From DT-111 sp965263225 (GTDB taxonomy: Bacteria; Bacteroidota; Bacteroidia; Chitinophagales; Saprospiraceae): a stretch of DNA of 64,000 bases. The DNA lies in the NCBI GenBank assembly GCA_965263225.1, contig CBDHHG010000001.1, positions 1,736,001 through 1,800,000 on the forward strand, in the 5' to 3' direction. A program made the translations under genes and the position numbers. This document shows, piece after piece, positions 25,820 to 36,100 of this stretch (position 1 is the stretch's first letter; every line of letters starts with the position of its first letter). Under the pieces are notes generated by a model. It had not been told where the DNA came from. It did no database searches and saw only the letters and a program-made list of their open reading frames with translations.

Positions 25820-28153
25820 ATGAGTAAATTGGAAAAATTCGGGACTGCCCCAGTATTCTTCACAGCAATATCAACCATCCTTGGCGCTGTAATGTTCCTT
25901 CGCTTTGGTTTTGCCGTAGGTTCTGTGGGTTTGGTAGGTACTTTAGCCATTATTTTGATTGGACATGCGGTGACAATTCCTACCGCCATGGCCATAGCCG
26001 AGATTGCAACCAATCAGAAAGTAGAGGGGGGAGGAGAATACTATATTATATCGCGTTCCTTTGGTCTGGTCATTGGCTCCTCCATTGGTATTGCTTTATT
26101 TTTTTCGCAAGCGATCAGCGTGGCCTTTTATATTATTGCTTTCGCTGAGGCATTCAGTAGTGCATTTGAATACATAAAGTTACATTATGACTTGCACCCC
26201 ATACTCGCTTGGTTGGTCGATAAAAAACAAACGGTTAGCATCCCTGCGCTTTTTGTTTTGACTGCAATTGTGCTGGTAAAAGGCGCAGATTTGGGTGTCA
26301 AAGCGCTTTACGTTGTTGTAGCTACTCTGTTCCTCTCTTTGGCTGCCTTCTTTCTTGGTCAGACAGACTATAGTAAAAACAATCAACTGGACCCATTTGC
26401 CACGGTCTACAATGTGGAAATATTTGAAGAATCAACGGATAATAATTATGCCGATGAGACAGCTATCGCTATAGATGATCAGAACGATAATGACTCTAAT
26501 ACACCTCTGCTTCCGATTGGTTTTTTCACCGTTTTTGCCATCATTTTCCCTGCCTTCACTGGGATGACAGCAGGGGTAGGCCTGTCCGGCGACTTGAGAA
26601 ACCCCAGTCGTTCCATTCCTTTAGGAACCTTAGCAGGTACCTTGTCAGGCATGGTGGTCTACGTATTTATAGCGTATAAATTGGCCGTCTCAGCTAGTCC
26701 AGCAGACTTGGCAGATACGGACTCCCTGGTGATGGCCGATATCGCCTGGCAAGGCTGGTGGTTAATTCCAGTAGGTTTAGCCGCTGCTACCATCTCTTCT
26801 GCCATTGGCTCGATTCTGGTAGCTCCACGGACGCTGCAAGCTATTGCGAGAGATCGCTTGTTACCCTCATCACAAATCAATTTTTGGTTGTCAAGAGGGC
26901 GAGGTAAGAAAGATGAGCCTTACAATGCAACGATTGTAGTAATTGCCATAGCCTTCATCTTTGTCTTAATGGGTGGGCTTGATTTTGTAGCGGAGATCAT
27001 TTCGATCTTCTTTATGGTGACTTATGGTTCGCTCTGTCTAATCTCCTTCTTACAGCACTTTGCAGCAGATCCTTCGTATCGCCCTACCTTCCGATCACGT
27101 TGGTACATCTCGCTATTTGGTGCAGTGGCGTGTTTTGGGTTAATCTTTGTCATGAATCCTGGCTACGCGGTATTGGCACTGCTACTGATGACTGGAATTT
27201 ATGCCATGGTAAGTTACTATAATCCGGATAAGAAAAACATGGCAGTTATTTTCCAAGGCGTGATTTTTCAGTTTAGTCGGCAGTTACAAGTTTTCCTACA
27301 AAAGGCGGAAAAAGAGCAGATTGCCAGTTGGAGGCCCTCTGCTATCTGCATTTCGGAATCCTCCTTCGATCGTCTGGCCGCCTTCGATATATTGCGATGG
27401 ATTTCCCAAAAATATGGCTTCGGTACTTATATACACAAAATCACCGGTTATCTCTCAAAGAGTACTGACCAGGAAGCCAGAGCGGCCAAGGAACGACTGA
27501 TTCGTATGGCTGAAACCAGCAATAGCAATATTTATATTGATACGCTCATCAGCCCGTCCTATACATCAGCTATTGCTCAGGTGATACAACTCCCTGGCAT
27601 CTCTGGAACCGAAAACAACCTGTTGTTGCTAGAGTTCTCCAAGCAGCAACCCACCAATTTGAAAGATATCGTCGACAATTTCAAACTGGTGAAATCTGTC
27701 AATTTCGACGTGATTATCTTGGGGAGCTCCGAACGTGGATATGGATTAAAAAAGAGTATTCATATCTGGATCACCTCCAACGATTATGAAAATGCCAGTT
27801 TGATGATCCTCTTGGCCTATATCATTTTGGGTCACAAGGAATGGAAAGGAGGACAAATCAAGATCTTTGCGGTATACCCAGAGGAAAGCTGCAATGAAGA
27901 ACGGGAAAGATTACACAGCCTGGTAGAGGCTGGCCAACTCCCCATTTCTATAAACAATATCGAAACCATACCGCGTAAACAGGCTATTGATATTCACACC
28001 ATTATCAAGGAAAAATCAAAGGATGCCGATCTGTCGATCATCGGCTTTAGAGACGAGCTGGTGAAACACGAGGGAGCTGCCTTATTTGAAGGATACGAAG
28101 GAATCGGAAACTGCCTGTTCGTAAATGCTGCCCGACAGAAGAATATTAAGTAG
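25820..28153 (+). CDS. APC-superfamily transporter, SLC12 (cation-chloride cotransporter)-like
   Basis: 777 aa. Residues 1-470 hold about 12 membrane helices of the APC fold, beginning FFTAISTILGAVMFLRFGFA, with GGGEYYIISRSFGLVIG and FPAFTGMTAGVGLSGDLRNP, which are close to eukaryotic Na-K-Cl and K-Cl cotransporters. After the last helix come ~300 soluble residues (from YYNPDKKNMAVIFQG) that resemble the cytosolic C-terminal domain of SLC12 proteins, with a nucleotide-binding-like Rossmann segment. It probably moves inorganic ions or amino acids across the inner membrane. Substrate is not decided by sequence. Confidence 0.85.
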   Translation: MSKLEKFGTAPVFFTAISTILGAVMFLRFGFAVGSVGLVGTLAIILIGHAVTIPTAMAIAEIATNQKVEGGGEYYIISRSFGLVIGSSIGIALFFSQAISVAFYIIAFAEAFSSAFEYIKLHYDLHPILAWLVDKKQTVSIPALFVLTAIVLVKGADLGVKALYVVVATLFLSLAAFFLGQTDYSKNNQLDPFATVYNVEIFEESTDNNYADETAIAIDDQNDNDSNTPLLPIGFFTVFAIIFPAFTGMTAGVGLSGDLRNPSRSIPLGTLAGTLSGMVVYVFIAYKLAVSASPADLADTDSLVMADIAWQGWWLIPVGLAAATISSAIGSILVAPRTLQAIARDRLLPSSQINFWLSRGRGKKDEPYNATIVVIAIAFIFVLMGGLDFVAEIISIFFMVTYGSLCLISFLQHFAADPSYRPTFRSRWYISLFGAVACFGLIFVMNPGYAVLALLLMTGIYAMVSYYNPDKKNMAVIFQGVIFQFSRQLQVFLQKAEKEQIASWRPSAICISESSFDRLAAFDILRWISQKYGFGTYIHKITGYLSKSTDQEARAAKERLIRMAETSNSNIYIDTLISPSYTSAIAQVIQLPGISGTENNLLLLEFSKQQPTNLKDIVDNFKLVKSVNFDVIILGSSERGYGLKKSIHIWITSNDYENASLMILLAYIILGHKEWKGGQIKIFAVYPEESCNEERERLHSLVEAGQLPISINNIETIPRKQAIDIHTIIKEKSKDADLSIIGFRDELVKHEGAALFEGYEGIGNCLFVNAARQKNIK

Positions 28154-28170
28154 TGAGTAGAGCACAGCTG

Positions 28171-28193
28171 TCAGAAGATCAGCTGGCTTCTGA
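28171..28193. terminator. Short hairpin between converging genes
   Basis: TCAGAAG (28171-28177) and CTTCTGA (28187-28193) pair across a nine-base loop in the gap between the transporter and phosphatase stop codons. Confidence 0.5.
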
Positions 28194-29426
28194 TTAACAG
28201 GGTACTGGAGGTAGGAAGATCTTACAGGTAAGTACGGTAAAGTCGTCGGGATAAGTTTCTTCCCCTTTGAATTGTTCAATCACCTCCAGTAATTTCTGGT
28301 TGAAGGAGGAGGCCGATAAGCGATAGTGTTTCTGTACAAAACCGTAGATCAATTCATCACTTAAGAATTCGTCTTGCCTGTTTTTAATATCACTCAAACC
28401 ATCTGTGAATGAAAGAATAACAGCTTCCTCTTCCACTTTTAAGCTTCCTACTTTAAAAGAAGGCAATTCGGTAAAAGAGCCCAGGATAGTACAGCCCTCT
28501 TTTAATAGGTGCAGGTTCCCATTGGCGACCAAAACTGGCGGATTGTGGCCTGCGTTTACGTAATTGAGTTGGCGTGTATTGATATCGTATTCTGCGATAA
28601 AGAAGGTGATAAATCGTTCGCCCTGTGTAATCAGGTGCACCGAGGTATTGAGGTCGCGGATAAATTCATCCAACTCTGTACGCTTATTGATCAAAGTATG
28701 GAAGTTGGCCTGGAAGTTAGCCATTAGCAAAGCCGCAGCTACACCCTTACCCGAAATATCCCCCACACAAAATACAATCTTACCATCTGCAAATTCAATG
28801 AAATCGAAATAGTCTCCTCCAACGCCTAAATGCGGTTTGTAAATACTCGCTAATTCGTAGCAATCCTTACTAGGTAAGTTTTTAGGAATGAGCATACGTT
28901 GCATCTCACTAGCCAATTCCATTTCACGTTTGAGTCTTTCTTGCTCCAATTGTCGCTTGAACAAACGCTTATTCTCAATGGCTACCGCAATTACATTGGT
29001 GATAGTAGTAATGAACTGTACTTTGCTGTACATATCCTCTTCCTCCGAAAATCCACCAATAAAAACATAGGAGATGGCCTCATTTTTATGACGCACCGGA
29101 ATAACTACGTCAAATTCTCGAATCAGCTCATGATTCTCTTCTTCTACATTTTTTAAGCGAGTATAGGTAGGTAGTTTATCGGAAATGTCGATCTCAAGCA
29201 GGTTTGCTTTAATCCCAATGGAAGAGGCACAGATCCACTCCCCGTCTTTAAGTACGTAGAGGGCCATTTTTTTGACACCGATCTCCCAACTCAGAAAAGA
29301 CTTATACATATTGAAAAGTCCGTCCACAGAGACATTGTCATTAATGGCTTGCGTTATGTTCAGTAAGCTGTTGATTTGGAGCTGCTTCAAATTCAGCTCC
29401 CTCTCCAGTTCTTCTCTGTTCGCCAA
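28194..29426 (-). CDS. GAF-domain PP2C (RsbU/SpoIIE-type) serine phosphatase
   Basis: 410 aa. The start is TTG 29426: a TAA lies three codons upstream and the first internal ATG is 40 codons in. A short helical N-terminus is followed by a GAF-like sensory domain (about 30-165), a linker QERLKREMELASEMQRMLIP, typical of RsbU-like proteins, and a SpoIIE-type PP2C domain (about 185-400). Metal-binding aspartates are visible in GGDYFDF and FCVGDISGKGVAAALLM, with a late motif LSFTDGLSDIKN. Such enzymes dephosphorylate anti-sigma-factor antagonists or similar partners. No partner gene is adjacent. Confidence 0.9.
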   Translation of the reverse strand: MANREELERELNLKQLQINSLLNITQAINDNVSVDGLFNMYKSFLSWEIGVKKMALYVLKDGEWICASSIGIKANLLEIDISDKLPTYTRLKNVEEENHELIREFDVVIPVRHKNEAISYVFIGGFSEEEDMYSKVQFITTITNVIAVAIENKRLFKRQLEQERLKREMELASEMQRMLIPKNLPSKDCYELASIYKPHLGVGGDYFDFIEFADGKIVFCVGDISGKGVAAALLMANFQANFHTLINKRTELDEFIRDLNTSVHLITQGERFITFFIAEYDINTRQLNYVNAGHNPPVLVANGNLHLLKEGCTILGSFTELPSFKVGSLKVEEEAVILSFTDGLSDIKNRQDEFLSDELIYGFVQKHYRLSASSFNQKLLEVIEQFKGEETYPDDFTVLTCKIFLPPVPC

Positions 29427-29554
29427 TACTTTTTAATTTGGGATAGACTCGGCATCCAATTTTAATAAAAATGCATTTCTCTCTTTGAAAGATAGCAATT
29501 TTCCTTTGAACTTAACCAAAAAGGACTTTATTACCACCATCCAAAATCTACAGC

Positions 29555-30670
29555 ATGAAAATACTCTTGTTAGAACCTTTTATGGGTGGTAGCCATCGCC
29601 AATGGGCAGAGGGCTATCAACAACAAAGTAAACATGCCATCACGATTCTGGGCTTGCAGGGAAGACATTGGAAATGGCGTATGTACGGAGGTGCAGTAAG
29701 CCTAGCTAAACAATTTATGGCTAGCCAATTATATCCTGATCTGATCATCGCTACGGATATGCTTGACCTTTCCACATTTATGGCCCTAACCCGCAAGCGC
29801 ACTTACTCTATTACGACAGTCCTTTATTTCCACGAAAACCAGATTACTTACCCCTGGTCTCCTACCGACAAAGATGTGTCCCTAGGGCGCAATAATCAAT
29901 ATGGCTTCATCAATTACACCAGTGCGCTAACCGCTGATCGCATCTGCTTTAACTCAAATTTCCATCGAGAAGCCTTCCTTTCAGCACTTCCCGATTTTCT
30001 TCGACAATTCCCAGATCATCGCGAGCCGCAAAATACTGAATTGTTGCGGGAAAAAAGCGAAATTCTCCCACTCGGCCTGAATTTAAATCAATTTGACTGT
30101 ATCCCGAATGGCCCAAAACCTAGTGAAGCTGTACTTCTATGGAACCATCGTTGGGAATATGACAAAGCCCCAGATCTTTTTTTCGAGGTCTTGTATCAAC
30201 TAGCAGATGAAGGCTTAGCTTTTAAAGTAGTCATATTGGGAAGAGATTATCATAAAACGCCCCCTATTTTCGCTGAAGCTAAAGATAAACTTAAAGATAG
30301 GATACTGCATTTTGGTTATGCCGAAGACAAGCAAGCGTATGGGCAGTGGTTGAAGATTGCCGATATTTTACCCGTAACCAATCGACAGGACTTTTTTGGC
30401 GGGAGTATTGTGGAGGCAATTTACTGTGGTTGCTATCCCATTCTACCTGACCGTTTGGCCTATCCCGAACATATTCCAACTGCATTACAGCAGAAACACT
30501 TGTATCAAAATCAGGCAGAATTAACGCAAAAACTACGGTCCGCCATACAGTCTATCCAAGAAATCAGGGCGGATAAATCCTATCCTAATTTTGTAGGTCA
30601 TTATGATTGGAGTATTTTAGCTGCCCAATACGATGGCTTTTTCGAGCGACACAACTTCAGAAATTTATGA
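29555..30670 (+). CDS. tRNA-queuosine alpha-mannosyltransferase homologue (GTDC1/DUF3524 family)
   Basis: 371 aa, GT-B-fold glycosyltransferase. The N-terminal half is diagnostic for the DUF3524/GTDC1 family: LLLEPFMGGSHRQWAEGY, GRHWKWRMYGGAVSLA, YFHENQITYPW and FNSNFHREAFL. The C-terminal half is a group-1 transferase with LLWNHRWEYDKAPDLFFE, VILGRDY and GGSIVEAIYCGCYPILPD. Animal GTDC1 (QTMAN) mannosylates queuosine in tRNA-Asp; the bacterial members are presumed to do the same. Its ATGA end overlaps the start of the alpha/beta hydrolase gene. Confidence 0.85.
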   Translation: MKILLLEPFMGGSHRQWAEGYQQQSKHAITILGLQGRHWKWRMYGGAVSLAKQFMASQLYPDLIIATDMLDLSTFMALTRKRTYSITTVLYFHENQITYPWSPTDKDVSLGRNNQYGFINYTSALTADRICFNSNFHREAFLSALPDFLRQFPDHREPQNTELLREKSEILPLGLNLNQFDCIPNGPKPSEAVLLWNHRWEYDKAPDLFFEVLYQLADEGLAFKVVILGRDYHKTPPIFAEAKDKLKDRILHFGYAEDKQAYGQWLKIADILPVTNRQDFFGGSIVEAIYCGCYPILPDRLAYPEHIPTALQQKHLYQNQAELTQKLRSAIQSIQEIRADKSYPNFVGHYDWSILAAQYDGFFERHNFRNL

Positions 30671-31473
30671 AAAAGGTTACTTTCCAAGATACAACTATTG
30701 CTTACGACACTGTGGGTAAAGGTCCAGCCGTAGTGCTAATTCATGGGTTTTGTGAGGATAGTCGTGTGTGGGAGGACTTCAGCATAGATCTCGTGGAGGA
30801 GAAATACAAGGTTATCACAATTGATCTCCCTGGCTTCGGCAGTTCTGCTGTTTGGCCGGATGTAACCATTGCTGATATGGCAGGTGCTGTTCATGCCGTT
30901 TTACGAGAATTAAAGCAGGATAAAGTCATCATGATTGGTCACTCCATGGGGGGGTATGTCAGCTTAGCCTTTGCCGAACAGTATCCCGAAATGTTAACAG
31001 GGCTAGGCATGTTTCACTCTCAGCCATATGCTGATAGTGAAGAGAAAAAAGAGGGCCGAGAAAAAGGGATTGGCTTTATCCGCAGGCAGGGTTCTGCCCT
31101 TTACGTCAAACAATTGATTCCCGCCCTTTTTGCACCAGATTTTGTTAGCAGTAATGCCTTTTTGATTGAAAAACTCACCTTTAGGGCATCCAAATATGAT
31201 GCGGAAGGGATTATTGCTGGATTGCAAGCCATGAAGAATCGGCCAGATCGCTCGCAGGTCTTAGCGAAAGTGGCCTGCCCTGTTCTGTTTATAGTCGGGA
31301 AAAAGGACAAAGCAATCCCTGAAGATAAAAGCATGGAGCAGACGCATTTGCCAGCTATATCCTCCATTCATATCCTTGAAAAAGTGGGACATATGGGCAT
31401 GTTCGAAGCAACCAAACACACACAGCTATACGTGCGAAAGTTCATTGCTTTTTGCCTAGATCAAGTCAATTAA
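30667..31473 (+). CDS. Alpha/beta-fold hydrolase
   Basis: 268 aa from ATG 30667, which overlaps the previous stop (ATGA), so the two are probably translationally coupled. Oxyanion region VLIHGFCEDSRVW, nucleophile elbow GHSMGGYV (Ser), the acid probably Asp in FIVGKKDKAIPED, and the catalytic His in KVGHMGMFEA near the C-terminus. No signal peptide, so cytosolic. Resembles esterases and hydrolases of the MhpC/BioH type. Substrate unknown. Confidence 0.9.
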   Translation: MKKVTFQDTTIAYDTVGKGPAVVLIHGFCEDSRVWEDFSIDLVEEKYKVITIDLPGFGSSAVWPDVTIADMAGAVHAVLRELKQDKVIMIGHSMGGYVSLAFAEQYPEMLTGLGMFHSQPYADSEEKKEGREKGIGFIRRQGSALYVKQLIPALFAPDFVSSNAFLIEKLTFRASKYDAEGIIAGLQAMKNRPDRSQVLAKVACPVLFIVGKKDKAIPEDKSMEQTHLPAISSIHILEKVGHMGMFEATKHTQLYVRKFIAFCLDQVN

Positions 31474-31605
31474 TCCCCGCAGGATTACCCCCCTCCTACA
31501 ATCGTCGTGATTTCTGTCAGTAGCCTGCATTTAGGTCATTTTGCAAGGCACCATTCTCAGAAAAAAGTAGTACCTTTTGGAATTAAATCCACTTAATAAA
31601 AGCGG

Positions 31606-33114
31606 ATGCTTTCCTCTTTTTTCAGAACGATAAAAACCGGCTGTTTCTACTTGTATTCCCTACTAATCTTAGGGTTTTTGCTAAATACAGCACACTTCGG
31701 TATCAGTCAAGGTAGCTGGACTGCCGAACTAGGTACAGTAGGCACCTTTTCTTCTCCACGAGTAGCCGATCTCAACCAGGATACGGTATTAGATATTATC
31801 CTTGGAGCGGGCCGCGAAGAATTTCAAATGTGCGACTCAGCGGTGGTAGCCCTAGATGGAAAAACGGGAACGCTGCTCTGGAAAGTGGCTGCCAAGGACC
31901 AGATTTTTGGCTCTGCCGCTCTAGCAGATATCAATGCCGATGGTATACTTGACCCCGTTATTGGTGGCAGATCTGCTCAGCTCATTGCAATTAACGGAAA
32001 TCAAGGTAAAGTTATCTGGCGGTTTGACCCTCAGAAACACGCAGGCGAGGATCAGCAAGAACATTGGTTTAATTTTTACAATCCCCAGTTTATTCCTGAT
32101 CAAAATGGAGACGGCATTCGGGATATTCTAACCTCCAATGGAGGTGACGTAATGGCAGCGCCTTATGACCCCAACCGCCCCCCAGGTCATCTGGTGGTAA
32201 TCAGTGGTAAGGATGGGCAACTGCTTGGCCGGGCCCCAGTGCCAGACGGCAAGGAAACCTATATGTCGATCACGGTTAGCCCGCGAAAAAAAGGACGAGA
32301 TTACGATATTGTCTTTGGTACAGGGGGAGAAACTATTGGCGGGCACCTCTACGTCGGAAGATTATCCGCCGTGATGAAGGGAGACCTTTCCTCTGCGAAA
32401 CTACTCGACACCAGCCAGGACAAAGGTTATATTGGCCCGGCAGGAAAAGTAGACCTTACCGGTGATGGCATAGACGATATTGTAGTGAATGCAGTGAACG
32501 GACGATTACTCGCCTTCGACGGTAAAAAGTATGAAAAACTTTGGGAAGTAGTGCGGCCAAACTCAGAGAGTTATAGTTCTATTGCCATAGGCTATTTCAC
32601 CCCTGATGATACTCCGGATGTATTTGTTTCCTATGCTCAAGGCGTTTGGCCAAAGTTAGATTGGAGTGCACAGATCATGGTAAATGGGAAAACTGGCGTA
32701 GTTGAATTCTCCGACTCACTTGGTTTCTACCAAAACACGACTCCCGTAGTACTAGATTGGAACAATGATGGGCAAGACGAAATCCTGATGAGTGTCAACT
32801 TCCAGGAGATCAAAAATGTCTTTCAAAAGTTCTTTTACAATATGTTGGTGATCATCGATTTTAAGACCACAGAGGTGTTGCAGATCGGAAACAGGTTTGA
32901 TGGCAACAACTTATCATCTACCCCCTGGATTGGGGACCTTGATTACGACAACAATCTCGATATCATCTACTGCCACGGTACCAATAATCGTCATACCTAC
33001 ACTTTTGATGGAATTAAGATTCACCGGATCAAAACCACCTTACCTTTGTATAAAAAGATTATCTGGGGAGCCTATCAAGGCAGTTATTATGATGGTATTT
33101 TTCATAAAGAATAA
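31606..33114 (+). CDS. FG-GAP/PQQ-like repeat surface protein (module copy 1, gene A)
   Basis: 502 aa. N-terminal membrane/signal segment (YLYSLLILGFLLNTAHFGIS). The mature protein has repeated FG-GAP/PQQ-like blades with Asp-rich Ca2+-type loops: RVADLNQDTVLDIILGAG, LADINADGILDPVIGG, DQNGDGIRDILTS, DLTGDGIDDIVVN and DLDYDNNLDIIY. It matches the minus-strand lipoprotein at 39898-41409 in length, order and motifs (both have FGTGGETIGG, GKESYLS/GKETYMS and YQG/YMG near the end). It is followed after four bases by gene B. Its role beside SusC/SusD is unknown; beta-propeller binding is inferred. Confidence 0.85.
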   Translation: MLSSFFRTIKTGCFYLYSLLILGFLLNTAHFGISQGSWTAELGTVGTFSSPRVADLNQDTVLDIILGAGREEFQMCDSAVVALDGKTGTLLWKVAAKDQIFGSAALADINADGILDPVIGGRSAQLIAINGNQGKVIWRFDPQKHAGEDQQEHWFNFYNPQFIPDQNGDGIRDILTSNGGDVMAAPYDPNRPPGHLVVISGKDGQLLGRAPVPDGKETYMSITVSPRKKGRDYDIVFGTGGETIGGHLYVGRLSAVMKGDLSSAKLLDTSQDKGYIGPAGKVDLTGDGIDDIVVNAVNGRLLAFDGKKYEKLWEVVRPNSESYSSIAIGYFTPDDTPDVFVSYAQGVWPKLDWSAQIMVNGKTGVVEFSDSLGFYQNTTPVVLDWNNDGQDEILMSVNFQEIKNVFQKFFYNMLVIIDFKTTEVLQIGNRFDGNNLSSTPWIGDLDYDNNLDIIYCHGTNNRHTYTFDGIKIHRIKTTLPLYKKIIWGAYQGSYYDGIFHKE

Positions 33115-33118
33115 ACCT

Positions 33119-36100
33119 ATGAAGTGGAACAACAGCTTACAGGGCGGGCTTTTATGTTCAATCATTCTAATGCTAAGTTTTACTGGAACGCTAAATCAAT
33201 CTCCTCCAGAAAAACGCTTCACTTTGCTTTCCTCCAAGGAAACAGGAATCAAGTTCAACAACAAGCTCAAAGATACCAAGGAACATAACATCATGATCTA
33301 TTCTAACTTCTATGGTGGAGCAGGGGTAGGAGTAGGCGACATCAACAATGATGGACTTCCAGATCTATATTTTGCCGGAAATCAAGTAGCCGACAAACTC
33401 TATCTAAACAAAGGTGGAATGCAGTTTGAGGACATCACCAAAAAGGCAGGCATACAAGATAATGGAGGATGGTCTTCGGGTGTGATTTTTGGGGATGTCA
33501 ACGGGGATGGACTACTAGATATTTATGTTTGTAGAGAACTGTACGACGACCAGCCTGATCTAAGAAGAAATAAGCTATATATCAATCAAGGCAATAATAC
33601 ATTTACTGAGGAAGCGGCCCAGTACGGAGTGGATAATAGCGAGCGCACCCGGGGCGCCACTTTCCTAGATTATGACAAGGATGGAGATCTCGATCTTTTT
33701 CTACTCAATCAACCGCCTAATCCCGGCGACTACTCTCCATTCTACAATAAAGAGTTACTCTTAGACCAGTATAGCCCCAGATTACTGGCCAACGAAGGGC
33801 AGCAGTTTCTCGACGTGACAGAAAAGGCAGGTTTGTTAAAAGCTGGCTTTCCCAATGGCGTTAGCGCCAGTGATCTAAATGGAGATGGCTGGACAGATCT
33901 CTACGTAGCCAATGATTTTTGGGCACCCGATTTCATGTACATCAATAATGGAGATGGGACCTTCCGAAATGTGGCCGATGATGCCCTCCAGCATATGTCC
34001 TACTTTAGCATGGGCGTGGATGCCGGAGATATGAATAATGATGGTCTGCTGGATCTCATGGTCGTTGATATGGTAGCCGAAGACAACTATCGGCTTAAAG
34101 CTAATATGAGCGGTATGAATCCGGATAAATTCTGGAAAGTAGTAGAAGAAGGAGGCCATTATCAGTACATGTTCAACACGCTACAGGTAAACAATGGCGA
34201 CTTAGCTTTTAGCGATATCGCTCAACTCAGTCAAGTGGCTACGACGGATTGGAGTTGGACAAATTTATTCGCTGACCTGGATAATGATGGGTGGAAAGAT
34301 ATCTATGTTACTAACGGCCTCCTGCGCGATATCCGGAATAGTGATGCGACCAAAAAAGTAGCCAAAGCTATTGAATCCGCGGTAGCTGCCTTTCTCCGGA
34401 AAAATCCCAACCCACAAGGTATTTCGATTTGGGACTTGGTTAACATTGACAAAGTACTCGGACTAGTCCCTTCAGAAAAACTACAAAACTACGTTTTTCA
34501 AAACCAAGGTAATTTACGTTTTGAAAAGAAAATGTCCGACTGGGGCTTAGATCAAAAAACCTTTTCGAACGGAGCAGCCTATGCGGATCTCGATAAGGAT
34601 GGAGATCTAGATTTAATCCTAAACAATGTAAATGAAGAAGCTTTCATTTACCAGAATAACAGTCAAGCACTGGATCACCATCATTTCCTGCGCGTGCAGT
34701 TGGACAATGCCGGAGCGCCAGTCACTAAGCTAGGAACCAAAATTAGATTGTATACCGATCAGGGCTTACAGTTCTTCGAACTTAGCAATGCTCGGGGGAT
34801 TTACTCCTGTAGCGAAGAAATCGCCCATTTTGGATTGGGTTCCAATAATCAAATCCAACGCTTGGAAGTGGAATGGCCCGATGGGAAAGTAACCAAGATC
34901 AATCGCCCCAAGGCTGATCAAACACTTTTAGTTTCCTACAATAAGGCTCGAAAAACCAAGCCTATTGCTCAAGCACCAAGTCTTTTCTATAACTCGACAG
35001 CAGAAATACAACTTAACTGCAAGCATGAGGAAAATGATTTTGATGACTTTGAAAAACAGGTACTGCTTCCACACAAAATGTCTCAATTTGGCCCCAGCTT
35101 AGCAGTGGGTGACGTGAATCAGGATGGGCGAGAAGATTTCTATCTGGGAGGAGCCGCAGGAAAAGTGGGACAACTTTGGCTACAGCAAGCCAACAAAGGT
35201 TTTCAGTTGAGTTCAGTTTCAGCATTTGCTCTTGACAGGGAATCAGAAGATACCGGAGCAGCCCTTTTTGATGCAGATGGTGATGGTGATCTCGACCTCT
35301 ATGTAGTTAGTGGTGGAAATGAATATCCCGAGGGTGCTCCGCAATATCAGGATAGACTATATCTTAATGATGGGGAAGGGCAATTTGAAAAAGCTCAACA
35401 AGCACTCTCCCCTAGCCGCTTTAGTGGCTCCCAGGTCCTTCCCGAAGATTTTGACCAAGATGGCGATCTCGACCTGCTAGTTACGGGGCGACACATCCCT
35501 TGGGCCTACCCTGAAGCAGCCTCCAGCCAATTGTTAAAAAATGATGGTGGTCAATTTACGGATGCCACCGACCTCGCCCCTGCCTTAAAGAATATTGGAA
35601 TGATTAATGATGCTATATGGGCTGATCTTGATGGCGATAAAAGGAATGAAATGGTACTCCTCGGTGAGTGGACAGCTATTAAGGTATTGGCCTACGATGG
35701 ACAAGCCTTCCAGGATAAAACAGCTGCCTATGGTCTGGCAGAAACTACCGGCTGGTGGTTCAGCATTGATGCTGCGGATATGGATAAAGACGGAGATATG
35801 GATCTCATTGCTGGCAATCTCGGCCTCAATTACAAGTACCAAGCTAGCGAAGCGGAACCATTTGAAGTATACTATTACGATTTTGATCACAATGGTAGCA
35901 AGGACATTGTCCTAGCCTACTATAACTTCGGAGAACAATTTCCGCTTAGGGGGCGGGCTTGTTCTGCGGAACAAGTTCCTGAGCTCAAGAAAAAGTTTGA
36001 GACCTATGATCTATTTGCCTCGGCGAATATTACCAAAGTCTACGAAGACGACAACCTAAGTAAAGCCTTACATCTAAAGGCTAATACATTTGCAAGCCTT

